In this document: positions 49,307 through 57,845 of the stretch, piece by piece | Layout: each line of letters opens with the position of its first letter | Numbering within the stretch: the stretch's first letter is position 1 | Source: Rhizobium pisi | GTDB taxonomy: Bacteria > Pseudomonadota > Alphaproteobacteria > Rhizobiales > Rhizobiaceae | Assembly (NCBI RefSeq): GCF_003938655.1 | Contig: NZ_RJJT01000009.1 | Location: forward strand, 124,001-188,000 | Direction: 5' to 3' | Length of the DNA: 64,000 nucleotides | Made by a program: the position numbers and the translations under genes | The notes under the pieces: model-generated | The model's database searches: none | What the model was told of the DNA's origin: nothing | The model's input: only the letters and a program-made list of their open reading frames with translations

Positions 49307-49726
49307 TTACTCGTCGCGGTAGACTTTTTCGCGGCGTTCGTGGCGCTCCTGCGCCTCGATCGACAGCGTCGCGATCGGGCGTGCGTCGAGACGCTTGAGG
49401 CCGATCGGTTCGCCGGTTTCCTCACAATAACCGTAGGTGCCGTCTTCGATGTGCTGCAATGCAGCGTCGATCTTGGAAATCAGCTTTCTCTGCCGGTCGC
49501 GGGCGCGAAGTTCGATCGCTCGGTCTGTTTCCGATGACGCCCGGTCGGCGAGATCGGGATGGTTTGCGCTCTCCTCGGCCAGATGGTCGAGTGTTTCGCG
49601 CGCTTCTCTAAGGATATCATTTTTCCAGGCAACCAGCTTTGCCCTGAAGTAGGCACGCTGGTTTACGTTCATGAACTCTTCCTCTTCCGAGGGAACGTAA
49701 TTGCTAAGATCGATCTTCTCACTCAA
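49307..49726 (-). CDS. dksA: RNA polymerase-binding transcription factor DksA, zinc-cysteine-poor form
   Basis: The product has 139 residues from a TTG start behind AGGAGA. The long coiled coil carries the tip motif DLADRA (DxxDxA), which reaches into the polymerase secondary channel. The zinc finger is degenerate: only the first of four Cys remains (YGYCEETGEPIG then ATLSIEAQER, i.e. C-T-S-A). Such DksA forms occur in alphaproteobacteria and need no zinc. With ppGpp it controls rRNA and amino-acid promoters. Confidence 0.93.
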   Translation of the reverse strand: MSEKIDLSNYVPSEEEEFMNVNQRAYFRAKLVAWKNDILREARETLDHLAEESANHPDLADRASSETDRAIELRARDRQRKLISKIDAALQHIEDGTYGYCEETGEPIGLKRLDARPIATLSIEAQERHERREKVYRDE

Positions 49727-50000
49727 CGCGATTCTCCTGAAGAACATCTCTTGGCGGGCTGTATATCCCAAGCGCTATCCGCGATTCAAGCCAAATACGA
49801 CAGGTAAACAGATTTTTAAATCTGTTACATTTTTCGGCTAACGGTCTATTTTCTCACCATTATTCCGGCCGCCGTTTTTTGCTTCGCCTTCAAAACGCCG
49901 TGTTGTCGGCCACCTTTTGGGAGCCTCCGCATGGCTGGCGGTTGACGGCGGCGAAATGCAACCGATACTGAAAAGACCCGCTGGATCCCGGATTTTGCCC

Positions 50001-50495
50001 ATGACCGTACCCTTGCCTCCGCCCAACCGCATTTATCTCCTGCGTCATGCCGAGTCTGCCCGGGCCGAACCCGGACAGCGCGATTTTGACCGGCCGCTCA
50101 ACGAAAAGGGCTATGGCGATGCCGAGATCATCGCCGACAAGGCCGCCGACAAGGGCTACCGTCCCGATCTGCTGATCAGCTCGACGGCGCAGCGCTGCCG
50201 CGATACCGCCGATGCGGTGTACCGGGCGATGGGCCTGTCGCTCGAGGTTCGTTATGTCGACGCGCTCTATAACGCCACGGTCGACAACTATATCGAGATC
50301 GTCGATGCGCAGGAGGAGGAGGCCGTCATGCTGATCGGCCACAATCCGACCATGGAGCAGGCTCTTGAGGCGCTGATCGGTCATGAGGCGATGGTGAGCG
50401 CCCTTCCCGGCGGCTTTCCGACGGCTGGCCTTGCCGTCATCGATTTCGACGCTTCCGCCACCGCCTGGCGTCTCACCGATTTCGTGGTCGTCTGA
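50001..50495 (+). CDS. SixA-like histidine phosphatase
   Basis: The product has 164 residues from 50001. The phosphatase motif RIYLLRHAESARAEPGQRD has the catalytic His, and LIGHNPTMEQAL has the second His. The short length and the late LIGHNP are those of SixA, which removes phosphate from phospho-His Hpt domains. An Hpt gene lies in this window, but any link is a guess. Upstream ATGs at 49917 and 49956 are in frame; no strong ribosome site decides, so the start is uncertain. Confidence 0.8.
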   Translation: MTVPLPPPNRIYLLRHAESARAEPGQRDFDRPLNEKGYGDAEIIADKAADKGYRPDLLISSTAQRCRDTADAVYRAMGLSLEVRYVDALYNATVDNYIEIVDAQEEEAVMLIGHNPTMEQALEALIGHEAMVSALPGGFPTAGLAVIDFDASATAWRLTDFVVV

Positions 50496-50588
50496 ATCTT
50501 TGGTGCAATTCAAGCAAAAGCGCGGCGCTTCTTTTGCGGGCGGCGCGCCCTTCCTATATTGCCGGCAGTCACCAATCGGAATTGCGCC

Positions 50589-52064
50589 TTGCCGCCACGC
50601 CTGACATCTTTTGCCGACGACGCCCGCATCGCGTTGGATAATCTCGCTGACCGGGCGAGCGGCCTCGTCAATCCGACCGTGCGTCTCGGCGTCACCGGCC
50701 TCTCCCGCTCCGGCAAGACGGTCTTCATCTCCTCGTTGGTCCATAATCTGCTGCATGGCGGCCGCCTGCCGCTGTTCGAGCCGGTGCAGTCAGGCCGCGT
50801 CTCGGCCGTGCGCCTTGAGCCGCAGCCGGACGATGCCGTGCCGCGCTTCCAGTACGAGGATCATATCCGTGCGCTCGTGAAGGAGCGGATCTGGCCGGAT
50901 TCGACCCGCGCCATCTCCGAACTGCGCATCACGCTGGAATACCAGAGCGCCAGCGGCTGGAATCGCCTGTTTTCCCCCGGCCGGCTGTCGATCGACATCG
51001 TCGATTATCCCGGCGAATGGCTGCTCGACCTGCCCCTGCTCGGCAAGGATTACCGCACCTTCAGCGAAGAGACGATCGCGCTCGCCGAAACCGGCATCCG
51101 CTCAGAGCTGTCGCATGGGTGGCTGGCGCTCACCCGCGCCGCCGATATTCATGCCGGCGCGGACGAGATGGTCGCCCGCGACCTCGCTAACGCCTTTGCC
51201 GACTATCTCAAAGCCTGCAAGGCCGACGAACGCTCGCTCTCCACCCTACCGCCAGGCCGCTTGCTTCTGCCCGGCGATCTCGAAGGATCGCCGGCGCTGA
51301 CCTTCGCGCCATTGGCTTTGCCGGCGCAGGGACATTCCGGCCGCGGCTCGCTTTGGGCGATGATGGAGCGGCGCTACGAGGCCTATAAATCGGTCGTCGT
51401 CAAACCCTTCTTCCGCGAGCATTTCGCCCGGCTCGACCGCCAGATCGTGCTGGTCGATGCGCTGCAGGCGATGAACCGCGGCCGCGAAGCCGTGCAGGAT
51501 CTGGAGCGCGCGCTGACCGATGTCCTGGCCTGCTTCCGTCCCGGCACAAATTCGCTGCTTTCCTCCCTGCTCGGGCGCCGAATCGACCGCGTGCTGGTCG
51601 CTGCCACCAAGGCCGATCATCTCCACCATGAAAGCCACGACCGGCTCGACGCGCTGACCCGACGCCTCGTCGATCGCGCCATCGCCCGCATCGGCATGGC
51701 CGGTGCCGGCATCGACGTCATGGCGCTCGCCTCGGTGCGCGCCACCCGCGAGGCAACGGTCAAGCGCAACGGCCATGAGCTGCCTGTCATCGTCGGCACG
51801 CCGATGGAGGGCGAAACCATCGGGGTCGAGCGATTCGACGGCCAGAGAAAGACCGCGATCTTTCCCGGCGACCTGCCGGAGGATCCGGAAAGCCTGTTTG
51901 CCCGCATCGCCTCAGGCGAGGCCGGCGAGCCCCTGCCCGACGTCAACGTCGTCAGGTTCCGCCCGCCACTTCTTGAGGAAACCGGCGGTGGCATCAAGCT
52001 CTCGGTACCGCATATCCGCCTCGACCGCGCCATGCAGTTCCTGTTCGGAGATCGTCTCGCATGA
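50589..52064 (+). CDS. YcjX family P-loop NTPase
   Basis: The product has 491 residues. The Walker A is GLSRSGKT at 37-44. Further marks are IDIVDYPGEWLLDLPLLG and VLVAATKADHLHHESHDRL, the NTPase switch and specificity regions of the DUF463/YcjX family. The start is TTG at 50589 (PPRLTSFADDARIALDNLADRASG), which matches the family N-terminus; a TTG at 50559 is further out. The product pairs with the membrane protein encoded by the next gene, which overlaps by four bases. In proteobacteria the pair is stress-linked, function unknown. Confidence 0.9.
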   Translation: MPPRLTSFADDARIALDNLADRASGLVNPTVRLGVTGLSRSGKTVFISSLVHNLLHGGRLPLFEPVQSGRVSAVRLEPQPDDAVPRFQYEDHIRALVKERIWPDSTRAISELRITLEYQSASGWNRLFSPGRLSIDIVDYPGEWLLDLPLLGKDYRTFSEETIALAETGIRSELSHGWLALTRAADIHAGADEMVARDLANAFADYLKACKADERSLSTLPPGRLLLPGDLEGSPALTFAPLALPAQGHSGRGSLWAMMERRYEAYKSVVVKPFFREHFARLDRQIVLVDALQAMNRGREAVQDLERALTDVLACFRPGTNSLLSSLLGRRIDRVLVAATKADHLHHESHDRLDALTRRLVDRAIARIGMAGAGIDVMALASVRATREATVKRNGHELPVIVGTPMEGETIGVERFDGQRKTAIFPGDLPEDPESLFARIASGEAGEPLPDVNVVRFRPPLLEETGGGIKLSVPHIRLDRAMQFLFGDRLA

Positions 52065-53140
52065 GCAAGCCTCCATCCGATCCGCCGCGCCGCCCGCCCG
52101 CCGCTTTCCACTATGAGGACGAGGCCGCCGCGCCGCCCGACAACGGCCGCCAGGCAGTTGAGCGGCGCAAGCCGGAAAGCTTCTCCGAACATATCGTCGT
52201 CACACCTGATGAGGACGATCCCTTCCTCAATCCCGACAAGGATCTGAGCGCGGTTCCCGTTGCTGCGCCGCACAGGCGCCGGACCTCCTTCGGCAAAATC
52301 GCCGCCGGCGCTTTCGGCATCCTGCTCTCGCTTGCCGTCGGCCTCTGGACCGACAGCCTGATCCGCGATCTCTTCACCCGCGCCGACTGGCTGGGATATG
52401 CGGCCCTTGCCGTGCTCGCGGTCGGCATCCTTGCCGTGCTTGCCCTCGTGATCGGGGAGACTGCGGGCATGATGCGCCTTGCCGCCGTCCAGAAGATCAA
52501 GGCCGAAGCCGAGGCGGCGATCCTCGAAACCCGCCCGGTCAAGGCACGCGCAGTCGTCGCGCAGTTGACCGCGCTGCTCTCGGCAAATCCCGAGACATCG
52601 AAGGGCCGCGCGACGCTGAAAGCGACCGAAGGCGAGGTCATCGATCCCCCGCATCTGATTGCGCTGGCCGAACGCGAACTGCTTGCCCCCCTCGATCGCA
52701 AAGCCCGCGCTCTGATCGTCAACGCTTCCAAGCGCGTCTCGATCGTCACCGCCGTCAGCCCGCGCGCCGTCGTCGACCTGCTCTATGTGCTCTATGAGGC
52801 CGTGCGCCTCATCCGCGCCATGGCCGAGCTCTACGGCGGCCGTCCCGGCACGCTCGGCATGTTCCGCCTGCTTCGGGACGTGTTGGCTCATCTCGCGGTC
52901 ACCGGCTCGATTGCGATGGGCGACAGCCTCGTCCAGCAGGTGCTCGGCCATGGGTTGGCCTCCAAGCTCTCGGCCCGACTGGGCGAAGGCGTCATCAACG
53001 GCCTGATGACCGCCCGCATCGGAATCGCGGCGATGGATCTCTGCCGTCCGCTCGCCTTCCGCGCCCTCAAGCGGCCGGGAATCGGCGACTTCATCGGCGA
53101 TCTCACGCCCTCCATGTCACCGCGCGGCAACAATCCTTAA
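52061..53140 (+). CDS. YcjF-type DUF697 membrane protein
   Basis: The product has 359 residues. The first 85 residues are charged and Pro-rich, then two helices (about 92-113 and 122-145) lead to a helical domain of the TIGR01620/DUF697 type. TVSPRAVVDLLYVLYEAVRLIRAMAELYGGRPGT is its signature part. It is coupled to the upstream NTPase gene by ATGA and should form its membrane partner. Confidence 0.88.
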   Translation: MSKPPSDPPRRPPAAFHYEDEAAAPPDNGRQAVERRKPESFSEHIVVTPDEDDPFLNPDKDLSAVPVAAPHRRRTSFGKIAAGAFGILLSLAVGLWTDSLIRDLFTRADWLGYAALAVLAVGILAVLALVIGETAGMMRLAAVQKIKAEAEAAILETRPVKARAVVAQLTALLSANPETSKGRATLKATEGEVIDPPHLIALAERELLAPLDRKARALIVNASKRVSIVTAVSPRAVVDLLYVLYEAVRLIRAMAELYGGRPGTLGMFRLLRDVLAHLAVTGSIAMGDSLVQQVLGHGLASKLSARLGEGVINGLMTARIGIAAMDLCRPLAFRALKRPGIGDFIGDLTPSMSPRGNNP

Positions 53141-53350
53141 GCGATCAGGCGATTCTGTAATTTTCGCCTTCCGTAACGGCAGGAGAAGGAAATTTCAGTG
53201 GATTCAAAGCCATAATGGCAGGATGTTAAAATCCGCGCTGTGTGAAAGGCGTGTGTCGCCTCGTATTTGGGCGCAATCGAAAGGAAGGATTAACCATTAT
53301 TCGGCAAAACTTGCAGCCAGTTCGTGAGTGGTGTTTGCCAAGGAAAATCC

Positions 53351-53902
53351 ATGTATTCGCGCAAGTTTCTCTTCGTTTGCGGCCTGGCCGCCGCGGCATT
53401 GTCTCCCGTGGCAGATGTCGCTCCGGCAGCCAGCGCTGCGACCCGTGACAAGGCCTTCTTCGATTCCGTAACCGGCTCCTGGAAAGGCCCCGGTGAGATC
53501 GTCGCCGGCAAATACAAGGGCACGAAATTCACCTGCAACCTGATCGGTGAGCCCACAGGCGACAGCAGCGCCGGCATCAAGCTCGACGGCACCTGCCGGG
53601 TCGGCGTCTTCAAGCAGCCGATGACCGCGGTCATTTCGCAGTCCGGCTCCACCTACAAAGGCAAGTTCCTCGACGGTGCCGCCGGCAAGGGCCTCGACGT
53701 CGTCTCCGGCGCCGTCACCGAGGACACCGTCGTCGTCGGCATCAACCGCGCCAAGCTGAACGGCGCGATGATTGCCCGCGTGCGTGACGACAAGACGATG
53801 AACGTCACCGTCTCGGTCAAGGTCGAAAGCCAGATGATCCCTGTCATCGGCCTGACGTTGACCCGGCAGGTTGACGAAATGGCCGTCGGTTCCATCGAAT
53901 AA
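53351..53902 (+). CDS. Secreted protein of unknown function
   Basis: The product has 183 residues. A signal peptide (YSRKFLFVCGLAAAALSPVADVAPAASA) is cut after about residue 29. The mature protein has the repeated strand pattern of a small beta barrel: FDSVTGSWKGPGEIVAGKYKGTKFTCNL, then a Cys in DGTCRVG, which may make a disulfide. I see no known motif. AAGGAAAA gives a ribosome site at 53351. A terminator follows. Confidence 0.7.
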   Translation: MYSRKFLFVCGLAAAALSPVADVAPAASAATRDKAFFDSVTGSWKGPGEIVAGKYKGTKFTCNLIGEPTGDSSAGIKLDGTCRVGVFKQPMTAVISQSGSTYKGKFLDGAAGKGLDVVSGAVTEDTVVVGINRAKLNGAMIARVRDDKTMNVTVSVKVESQMIPVIGLTLTRQVDEMAVGSIE

Positions 53903-53930
53903 GGAACGGCATTCCGGGATTTTCCTGAAG

Positions 53931-53951
53931 CGGCGGGTTTCCCGCCGTTTT
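53931..53951 (+). terminator. Rho-independent terminator after the secreted-protein gene
   Basis: A 7-bp stem CGGCGGG/CCCGCCG (53931-53937, 53941-53947) is followed at once by TTTTCC. Confidence 0.8.
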
Positions 53952-53970
53952 CCGTTTCAGGGGGCTTTTT

Positions 53971-54498
53971 TCAAACCCTGAGCCACCAGTCCCGGCTTTC
54001 GTCGGCGACTTCGATGCCCGCCACCTCGGCATCGCCAAGCCAGTCGCTCACCGTCCTGCCCCGGACGAGAAGATCGGGTGCGATATCGGTAAGGGGCATC
54101 AGCACAAACCCACGATCGGTCATGCGGGGATGCGGCAATTCCAGCCGCGGCGCGTCCTGCGCGACATCGCCATAGGTGAGAACGTCGATATCGAGCGTGC
54201 GCGGACCCCAGCGCTCGATACGCTCACGTTTCATCTCGCGCTCTATGGACAGGCAGACATCGAGCAACGCTTCCGGATCGAGCCGGGTTTCGACGGCAGC
54301 GCAGGCGTTGAAGAAGAACGACTGGTCGGTCTTGCCCCAGGGCGGCGTGCGATAGAGCCGCGAGACCGCCGCGACCCGGCAGTCATCCCGCGCGTCCAGC
54401 CTTTGCAGTGCGGCCGCCATCGCCTTGACGGGATCGCCGATATTGCCGCCGAGGCCGAGGGTCGCCGATTGCAATGCGGTGTCAGGCAAAATGCTCAA
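53971..54498 (-). CDS. folK: Hydroxymethyldihydropterin pyrophosphokinase FolK
   Basis: The product has 175 residues. SATLGLGGNIGDPVKAMAAAL starts the HPPK fold, TPPWGKTDQSFFFNACAAVETRL follows, and RWGPRTLDIDVLTYGDV carries the metal-binding Asp pair. It gives 6-hydroxymethyldihydropterin its pyrophosphate in folate synthesis. It overlaps folB by 17 bases and is the last gene of a folP-folB-folK unit. Confidence 0.95.
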   Translation of the reverse strand: MSILPDTALQSATLGLGGNIGDPVKAMAAALQRLDARDDCRVAAVSRLYRTPPWGKTDQSFFFNACAAVETRLDPEALLDVCLSIEREMKRERIERWGPRTLDIDVLTYGDVAQDAPRLELPHPRMTDRGFVLMPLTDIAPDLLVRGRTVSDWLGDAEVAGIEVADESRDWWLRV

Positions 54499-54847
54499 CG
54501 CTCACCTGCACGAAATCGAGCACGCCTGGCACGGGCGCATTCGGCTTGCGCACCGTGATCTTCGCCCTTCGGACCTGCGGGAACGTCTGGCAGAGCCCCT
54601 TGGCGATATCGAGCGCCAGGGCCTCGATCAGGTAGCGCCGCTTGCCGGTGACGATTTCCTCGATCACGGTAAAGGCGATGCCGTAATTGACGGTATCGTT
54701 GATGGAATCGCTTTCCAGCGCCTCACCCGCGACGACATCGAGCTCGGCATCGACGAAGAAGCGCTGGCCGAGAAATTCCTCCTCGTCATGCACGCCGTGG
54801 CGCGCGAAGAAGGCGCAGTTCTGCAGCGTGATCGTGTAGGTGGTCAT
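54482..54847 (-). CDS. folB: Dihydroneopterin aldolase FolB
   Basis: The product has 121 residues. YTITLQNCAFFARHGVHDEEEFLGQRFF carries the catalytic region, followed by DTVNYGIAFTVIEEIV and a VRKPNAPVPGVLDFVQV end. It forms hydroxymethyldihydropterin. It starts inside the folP stop (four-base overlap). Confidence 0.94.
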   Translation of the reverse strand: MTTYTITLQNCAFFARHGVHDEEEFLGQRFFVDAELDVVAGEALESDSINDTVNYGIAFTVIEEIVTGKRRYLIEALALDIAKGLCQTFPQVRRAKITVRKPNAPVPGVLDFVQVSVEHFA

Positions 54848-55713
54848 GTCGGCCGCTTCCTCTCGAATTCCTGGCGCGCATTCAGCATAGCATCGGCGAT
54901 GTCGAGTGCATCCCTGTTGATTGCGACATTGTGCACGCGGAAAACCGCAGCTCCCTGAAGTCTGAGCAGGGCGCTTGATGCAGCCGTCGCCGCGTCCCGG
55001 TCCGGCGCCTCACGCCCCGTCACCGCGCCGAGGAAGCGCTTGCGCGACGTGCCGGCGAGCAGCGGCAGGCCGAAGCGGGAAAGTTCGGAGAAACGCGCCA
55101 TCAGTTCCAGGTTCTCCTCCGCCGTCTCCTTGGCGAAGCCGAAGCCGGGATCAAGCACGATACGGTCGCTGTTGACGCCTGATGCCGTTGCGATAGCAAG
55201 CGATTGTTTGAGGAAGTGCACCTGGTCGGCGATCACGTCGGGAAGTTTCGCCCTGTCGCGGCCGGTATGCATGATACAGAGCCCTGCCCCGGTCGCCGCG
55301 GCGATATTGGCGATATCGGGCTCCTTCTGCAGCCCGAACACGTCGTTGACGATATGGGCGCCGGCGCTGACTGCAAGCCGCGCCGTCTCGGCGCGATAGG
55401 TATCGATGGAGATCAGCGCCTCGGTGCGCCCGCGTAGCGCCTCGATGACGGGCAGCACGCGCGCCTGTTCCTCGGAAGGGCTAACGGCTGCAGCCCCCGG
55501 CCGGGTTGATTCCCCGCCGATGTCGATAATGGCAGCACCTTCGCTCACCGCCCTCAGCGCATGCTCGACGACTGCATCCACAGTCTCGAAGCGTCCGCCG
55601 TCGGAAAAGGAGTCCGGCGTCACGTTGATGATCGCCATGATCGTCGAACGACGGCCGAGTTCGATCTCACGGCCATGGGCGACGCGCCATAAAATGCCTT
55701 CGAGCCCTGTCAC
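54844..55713 (-). CDS. folP: Dihydropteroate synthase
   Basis: The product has 289 residues from a GTG at 55713 (VTGLEGILWRVAHGREIELG). Signature stretches are IMAIINVTPDSFSDGG and IDIGGESTRPGA, then SIDTYRAETARLAV. The enzyme joins pABA and the pterin pyrophosphate and is the sulfonamide target. AGGAT stands eight bases before the GTG; the frame stays open up to 55800 but that part is not conserved. Confidence 0.95.
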   Translation of the reverse strand: MTGLEGILWRVAHGREIELGRRSTIMAIINVTPDSFSDGGRFETVDAVVEHALRAVSEGAAIIDIGGESTRPGAAAVSPSEEQARVLPVIEALRGRTEALISIDTYRAETARLAVSAGAHIVNDVFGLQKEPDIANIAAATGAGLCIMHTGRDRAKLPDVIADQVHFLKQSLAIATASGVNSDRIVLDPGFGFAKETAEENLELMARFSELSRFGLPLLAGTSRKRFLGAVTGREAPDRDAATAASSALLRLQGAAVFRVHNVAINRDALDIADAMLNARQEFERKRPT

Positions 55714-55814
55714 CAGACTTATCCTATTGATGACGAAAAAACCGTCATCCGATATTGCGCTTGCGGTGGCTATGCCCCAAGCTCCCGTCGATTTCAACAC
55801 GGGTTGCGTTCAGA

Positions 55815-56441
55815 ATGCCGCTTGCAGTGCGTTATATGGTCCTTCCTATGGTCTTTTCCATTGGTCTTTCCCTTTGCGGGCCGGCCGCTGCTGAAGTGAT
55901 CGCATCGAAAAGCTATTCCTATTTCGACATTCGCGGCAAAACCGCGGATGAGCTGGACCGCGAACTCAGCCGGCGCGGCCCGACGGCGAGCGGCTCCTCG
56001 GCACGCCATCCCGGCGCCACCAAGATCCGTTTCGGCGGCGAGGCCACCTATATCCAGGACGACGGCCGCTGCCGCATCGGCAACGTCAAGGTTACCGTCC
56101 ACACCCAGATCATCCTGCCGCGCTGGAGCAACCGCATGGGCGCGGGCAAGGAGCTGTCGATGATCTGGGATGCCCTGTCGAGCGATATCAAGCGTCACGA
56201 GGAGCGCCATGCCGAGATCGCCCGCAATCAGGCCCGCTCCATGGAGCGCGCCATCCGCGCCCTGCCGCCGCAGCGCAGCTGCGAGACCATGCAGGAGCTC
56301 GTTTCCAACGAATCAGCTCGCGGTATAGAGGAGCACGACCAGTTGCAGGCGCGCTTCGACCGGGTCGAAGCGGTCAACTTCCAGAAGCGTATGCTGAGAT
56401 TGCTGAACAATCGAATCAGAGGTCGAACCGGCGAAAAATAA
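55815..56441 (+). CDS. DUF922 protein, predicted secreted zinc protease
   Basis: The product has 208 residues. A signal peptide (MVLPMVFSIGLSLCGPAAAE, cut near AAA) is followed by YSYFDIRGKTADELDRELSRRGPT, the DUF922 entry motif. HEERH (HExxH) in IKRHEERHAEIARNQ is a metal site. Cys in DGRCRIGN and RSCETMQ may form a disulfide. Proteolysis is inferred, not shown. It is divergent from folP. An ATG at 55836 is another start candidate. Confidence 0.8.
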   Translation: MPLAVRYMVLPMVFSIGLSLCGPAAAEVIASKSYSYFDIRGKTADELDRELSRRGPTASGSSARHPGATKIRFGGEATYIQDDGRCRIGNVKVTVHTQIILPRWSNRMGAGKELSMIWDALSSDIKRHEERHAEIARNQARSMERAIRALPPQRSCETMQELVSNESARGIEEHDQLQARFDRVEAVNFQKRMLRLLNNRIRGRTGEK

Positions 56442-56580
56442 GGCTTTCTCAAGCAGGCTGCGAGCGAAAAAGCTTAGCTGCACAACGAAACCTGTGCGAA
56501 ACTTGCGTCCTCCCCAGCGATTCAATGGTCATTTTTCATTCTGGCAGACTCAACCGGAACGCGTTAATATGAACACATTC

Positions 56581-56717
56581 GAAAGTTCAGGTACGGCACC
56601 TGCACTTTCATCGCTGGGTTCTCCTGGCGCGTTCCGAAGCCGCGGATGTTCCTCCCTCATCCGTAGGTAATGCGCCCGCCTCGCCTCGCTCGCACCAGCG
56701 CGCGAGGCGTCTTTTTT
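56581..56717 (+). ncRNA. Small RNA candidate, alpha-r8/MmgR-like
   Basis: Three hairpins follow one another. The first (56581-56609) has GAAAGT/ACTTTC and CAGGT/ACCTG stems. The second (56643-56663) has CGGATG/CATCCG and shows the single-stranded loop TTCCTCCCT. The third (56682-56709) has CGCCTCGC/GCGAGGCG and ends in TCTTTTTT (the terminator). A loop that could pair with Shine-Dalgarno sequences plus a strong terminator is the plan of the alpha-r8 family (MmgR), which limits polyhydroxybutyrate granules in Sinorhizobium. The RNA may start only at the second hairpin (about 77 bases). No reading frame lies here. Confidence 0.7.
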
Positions 56718-56765
56718 GTACTGTAGGGATATTGAGCAGCGACTGCGGTTGATGCGCGGCGCGCG

Positions 56766-57086
56766 TCAGGCCTGTCGTTCCGGCACGTGCACCACAAGCC
56801 CGTCATAGACGGCCTTCATCCGGATCTGACAGGACAGCCGCGACGTCGGGCGCACGTCGAAGGCGAAGTCGAGCATGTCCTCTTCCATCGCCTCCGGCTG
56901 GCCGACCTTCTCAGTCCACTCCTCGTCGACATAGACGTGGCAGGTCGCGCAGGCGCAGGCGCCGCCGCATTCGGCCTCGATGCCGGGCACCGAATTGCGC
57001 ACTGCGTTTTCCATCACGGTGGAGCCTTGGTCGACGTCGAGGTCGAAGCGCGTGCCGTCGAAGGCGACGATGGTAAGTTTGGGCAT
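56766..57086 (-). CDS. Adrenodoxin-type 2Fe-2S ferredoxin
   Basis: The product has 106 residues from [10 protein letters not shown]. The cluster Cys are Cys40, Cys46 and Cys49 in [13 protein letters not shown] and the last in SRLSCQIRM. Cys44 is extra. It should carry single electrons in the cytoplasm, e.g. to a cytochrome P450 or an Fe-S assembly step. The start at 57086 is the conserved one. Confidence 0.92.
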   Translation of the reverse strand: MPKLTIVAFDGTRFDLDVDQGSTVMENAVRNSVPGIEAECGGACACATCHVYVDEEWTEKVGQPEAMEEDMLDFAFDVRPTSRLSCQIRMKAVYDGLVVHVPERQA

Positions 57087-57286
57087 CAGGACGATTCCGG
57101 TCTTCAAATGGATGGGCGGATTTTCTTCCGATAATTCGACGCGTCAGTCAACATCGGCGAAATTGGCCATAGCCTCGCAGATCGGGCCTTTGCCCGCCGT
57201 CTTCAAAGCGTCATATCGGACGTCGCAAAAAGACCCGTGGTTTCGCAATGAAACAACGGGCCTCATGTTTTGTGCCCGGAAGCGGC

Positions 57287-57658
57287 TCAGCCGCGGCAGA
57301 GCTTCAGGATGAAATTCTCGGCGTCGATGACGGCAGCGCCGAGCGCTGCCATCGTGCCGGCATCGGTCCCGTTTTCCTCGATGGCTTCCGCCGTCTCCGA
57401 CACGCGGAACGCGCCGACCGAGCTTGCAGCCCCCTTCAGCCGGTGCGCGGCCGCGCCGGCGCGGCTGGTTTCTCCGCTCGCAATGTCCTGAAGGCATGCG
57501 CGCGCCTGGCGCGCAAACATCTGAAGGACTTCGATTTCGAGCGTTTTGTCGCCCATCGTCTGTTTTGCGAGGTGGACCAGATCGATCGGCCGAGCCTTGG
57601 AGGGACACGGTCCCTTTGCATTATCCGGCGTCTCGAATACGATGCTCAATGCTGCCAT
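57287..57658 (-). CDS. Orphan Hpt domain phosphotransfer protein
   Basis: The product has 123 residues. It is a four-helix Hpt domain with the phospho-His at 72 in AAAHRLKGAASSVGAFRV. It lacks a kinase core, so it must take phosphate from a hybrid kinase and pass it to a receiver. No partner gene adjoins. It is not like ChpT, which is larger with an ATPase-like second part. Its upstream region shares two CtrA-type boxes with the gpr-like gene. Confidence 0.87.
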   Translation of the reverse strand: MAALSIVFETPDNAKGPCPSKARPIDLVHLAKQTMGDKTLEIEVLQMFARQARACLQDIASGETSRAGAAAHRLKGAASSVGAFRVSETAEAIEENGTDAGTMAALGAAVIDAENFILKLCRG

Positions 57659-57763
57659 GTGCCAATTTCCCCGTCGCTTGTCGTCCGCACTTGCAACAGT
57701 TCTGCGACGACAGGGTGGCCATCACGTTAAATTCCGGCACAGCGAGGGCGGAAATCTCGCCAC

Positions 57764-57781
57764 ATGGTTAACGTCCGTTAA
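57764..57781. promoter_or_regulatory. CtrA-type box, ATGGTTAA plus spaced TTAA
   Basis: ATGGTTAA (reverse of TTAACCAT) at 57764-57771 is followed after six bases by TTAA. Half sites of this form occur in CtrA promoters, though the spacing is one base short of the classic TTAA-N7-TTAAC. Confidence 0.45.
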
Positions 57782-57829
57782 ATATCCCTAAATTATTGGT
57801 TTTTAAGCGGCTCCTCGGATTCAAAGATG

Positions 57830-57845
57830 TTAACAACGGGTTAAC
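57830..57845. promoter_or_regulatory. CtrA box, exact TTAA-N7-TTAAC
   Basis: TTAA at 57830-57833, seven bases, then TTAAC at 57841-57845 fit the full CtrA consensus. The box is 276 bases before the GPR/RgsE-like start and 172 bases before the hpt start. CtrA is the end point of the CckA relay. Confidence 0.65.

Noticed and set aside
57287-57658. ChpT, the CckA phosphotransferase
   Set aside because: The product is a plain four-helix Hpt of 123 residues, whereas ChpT is about 200 residues with an ATPase-like second domain.
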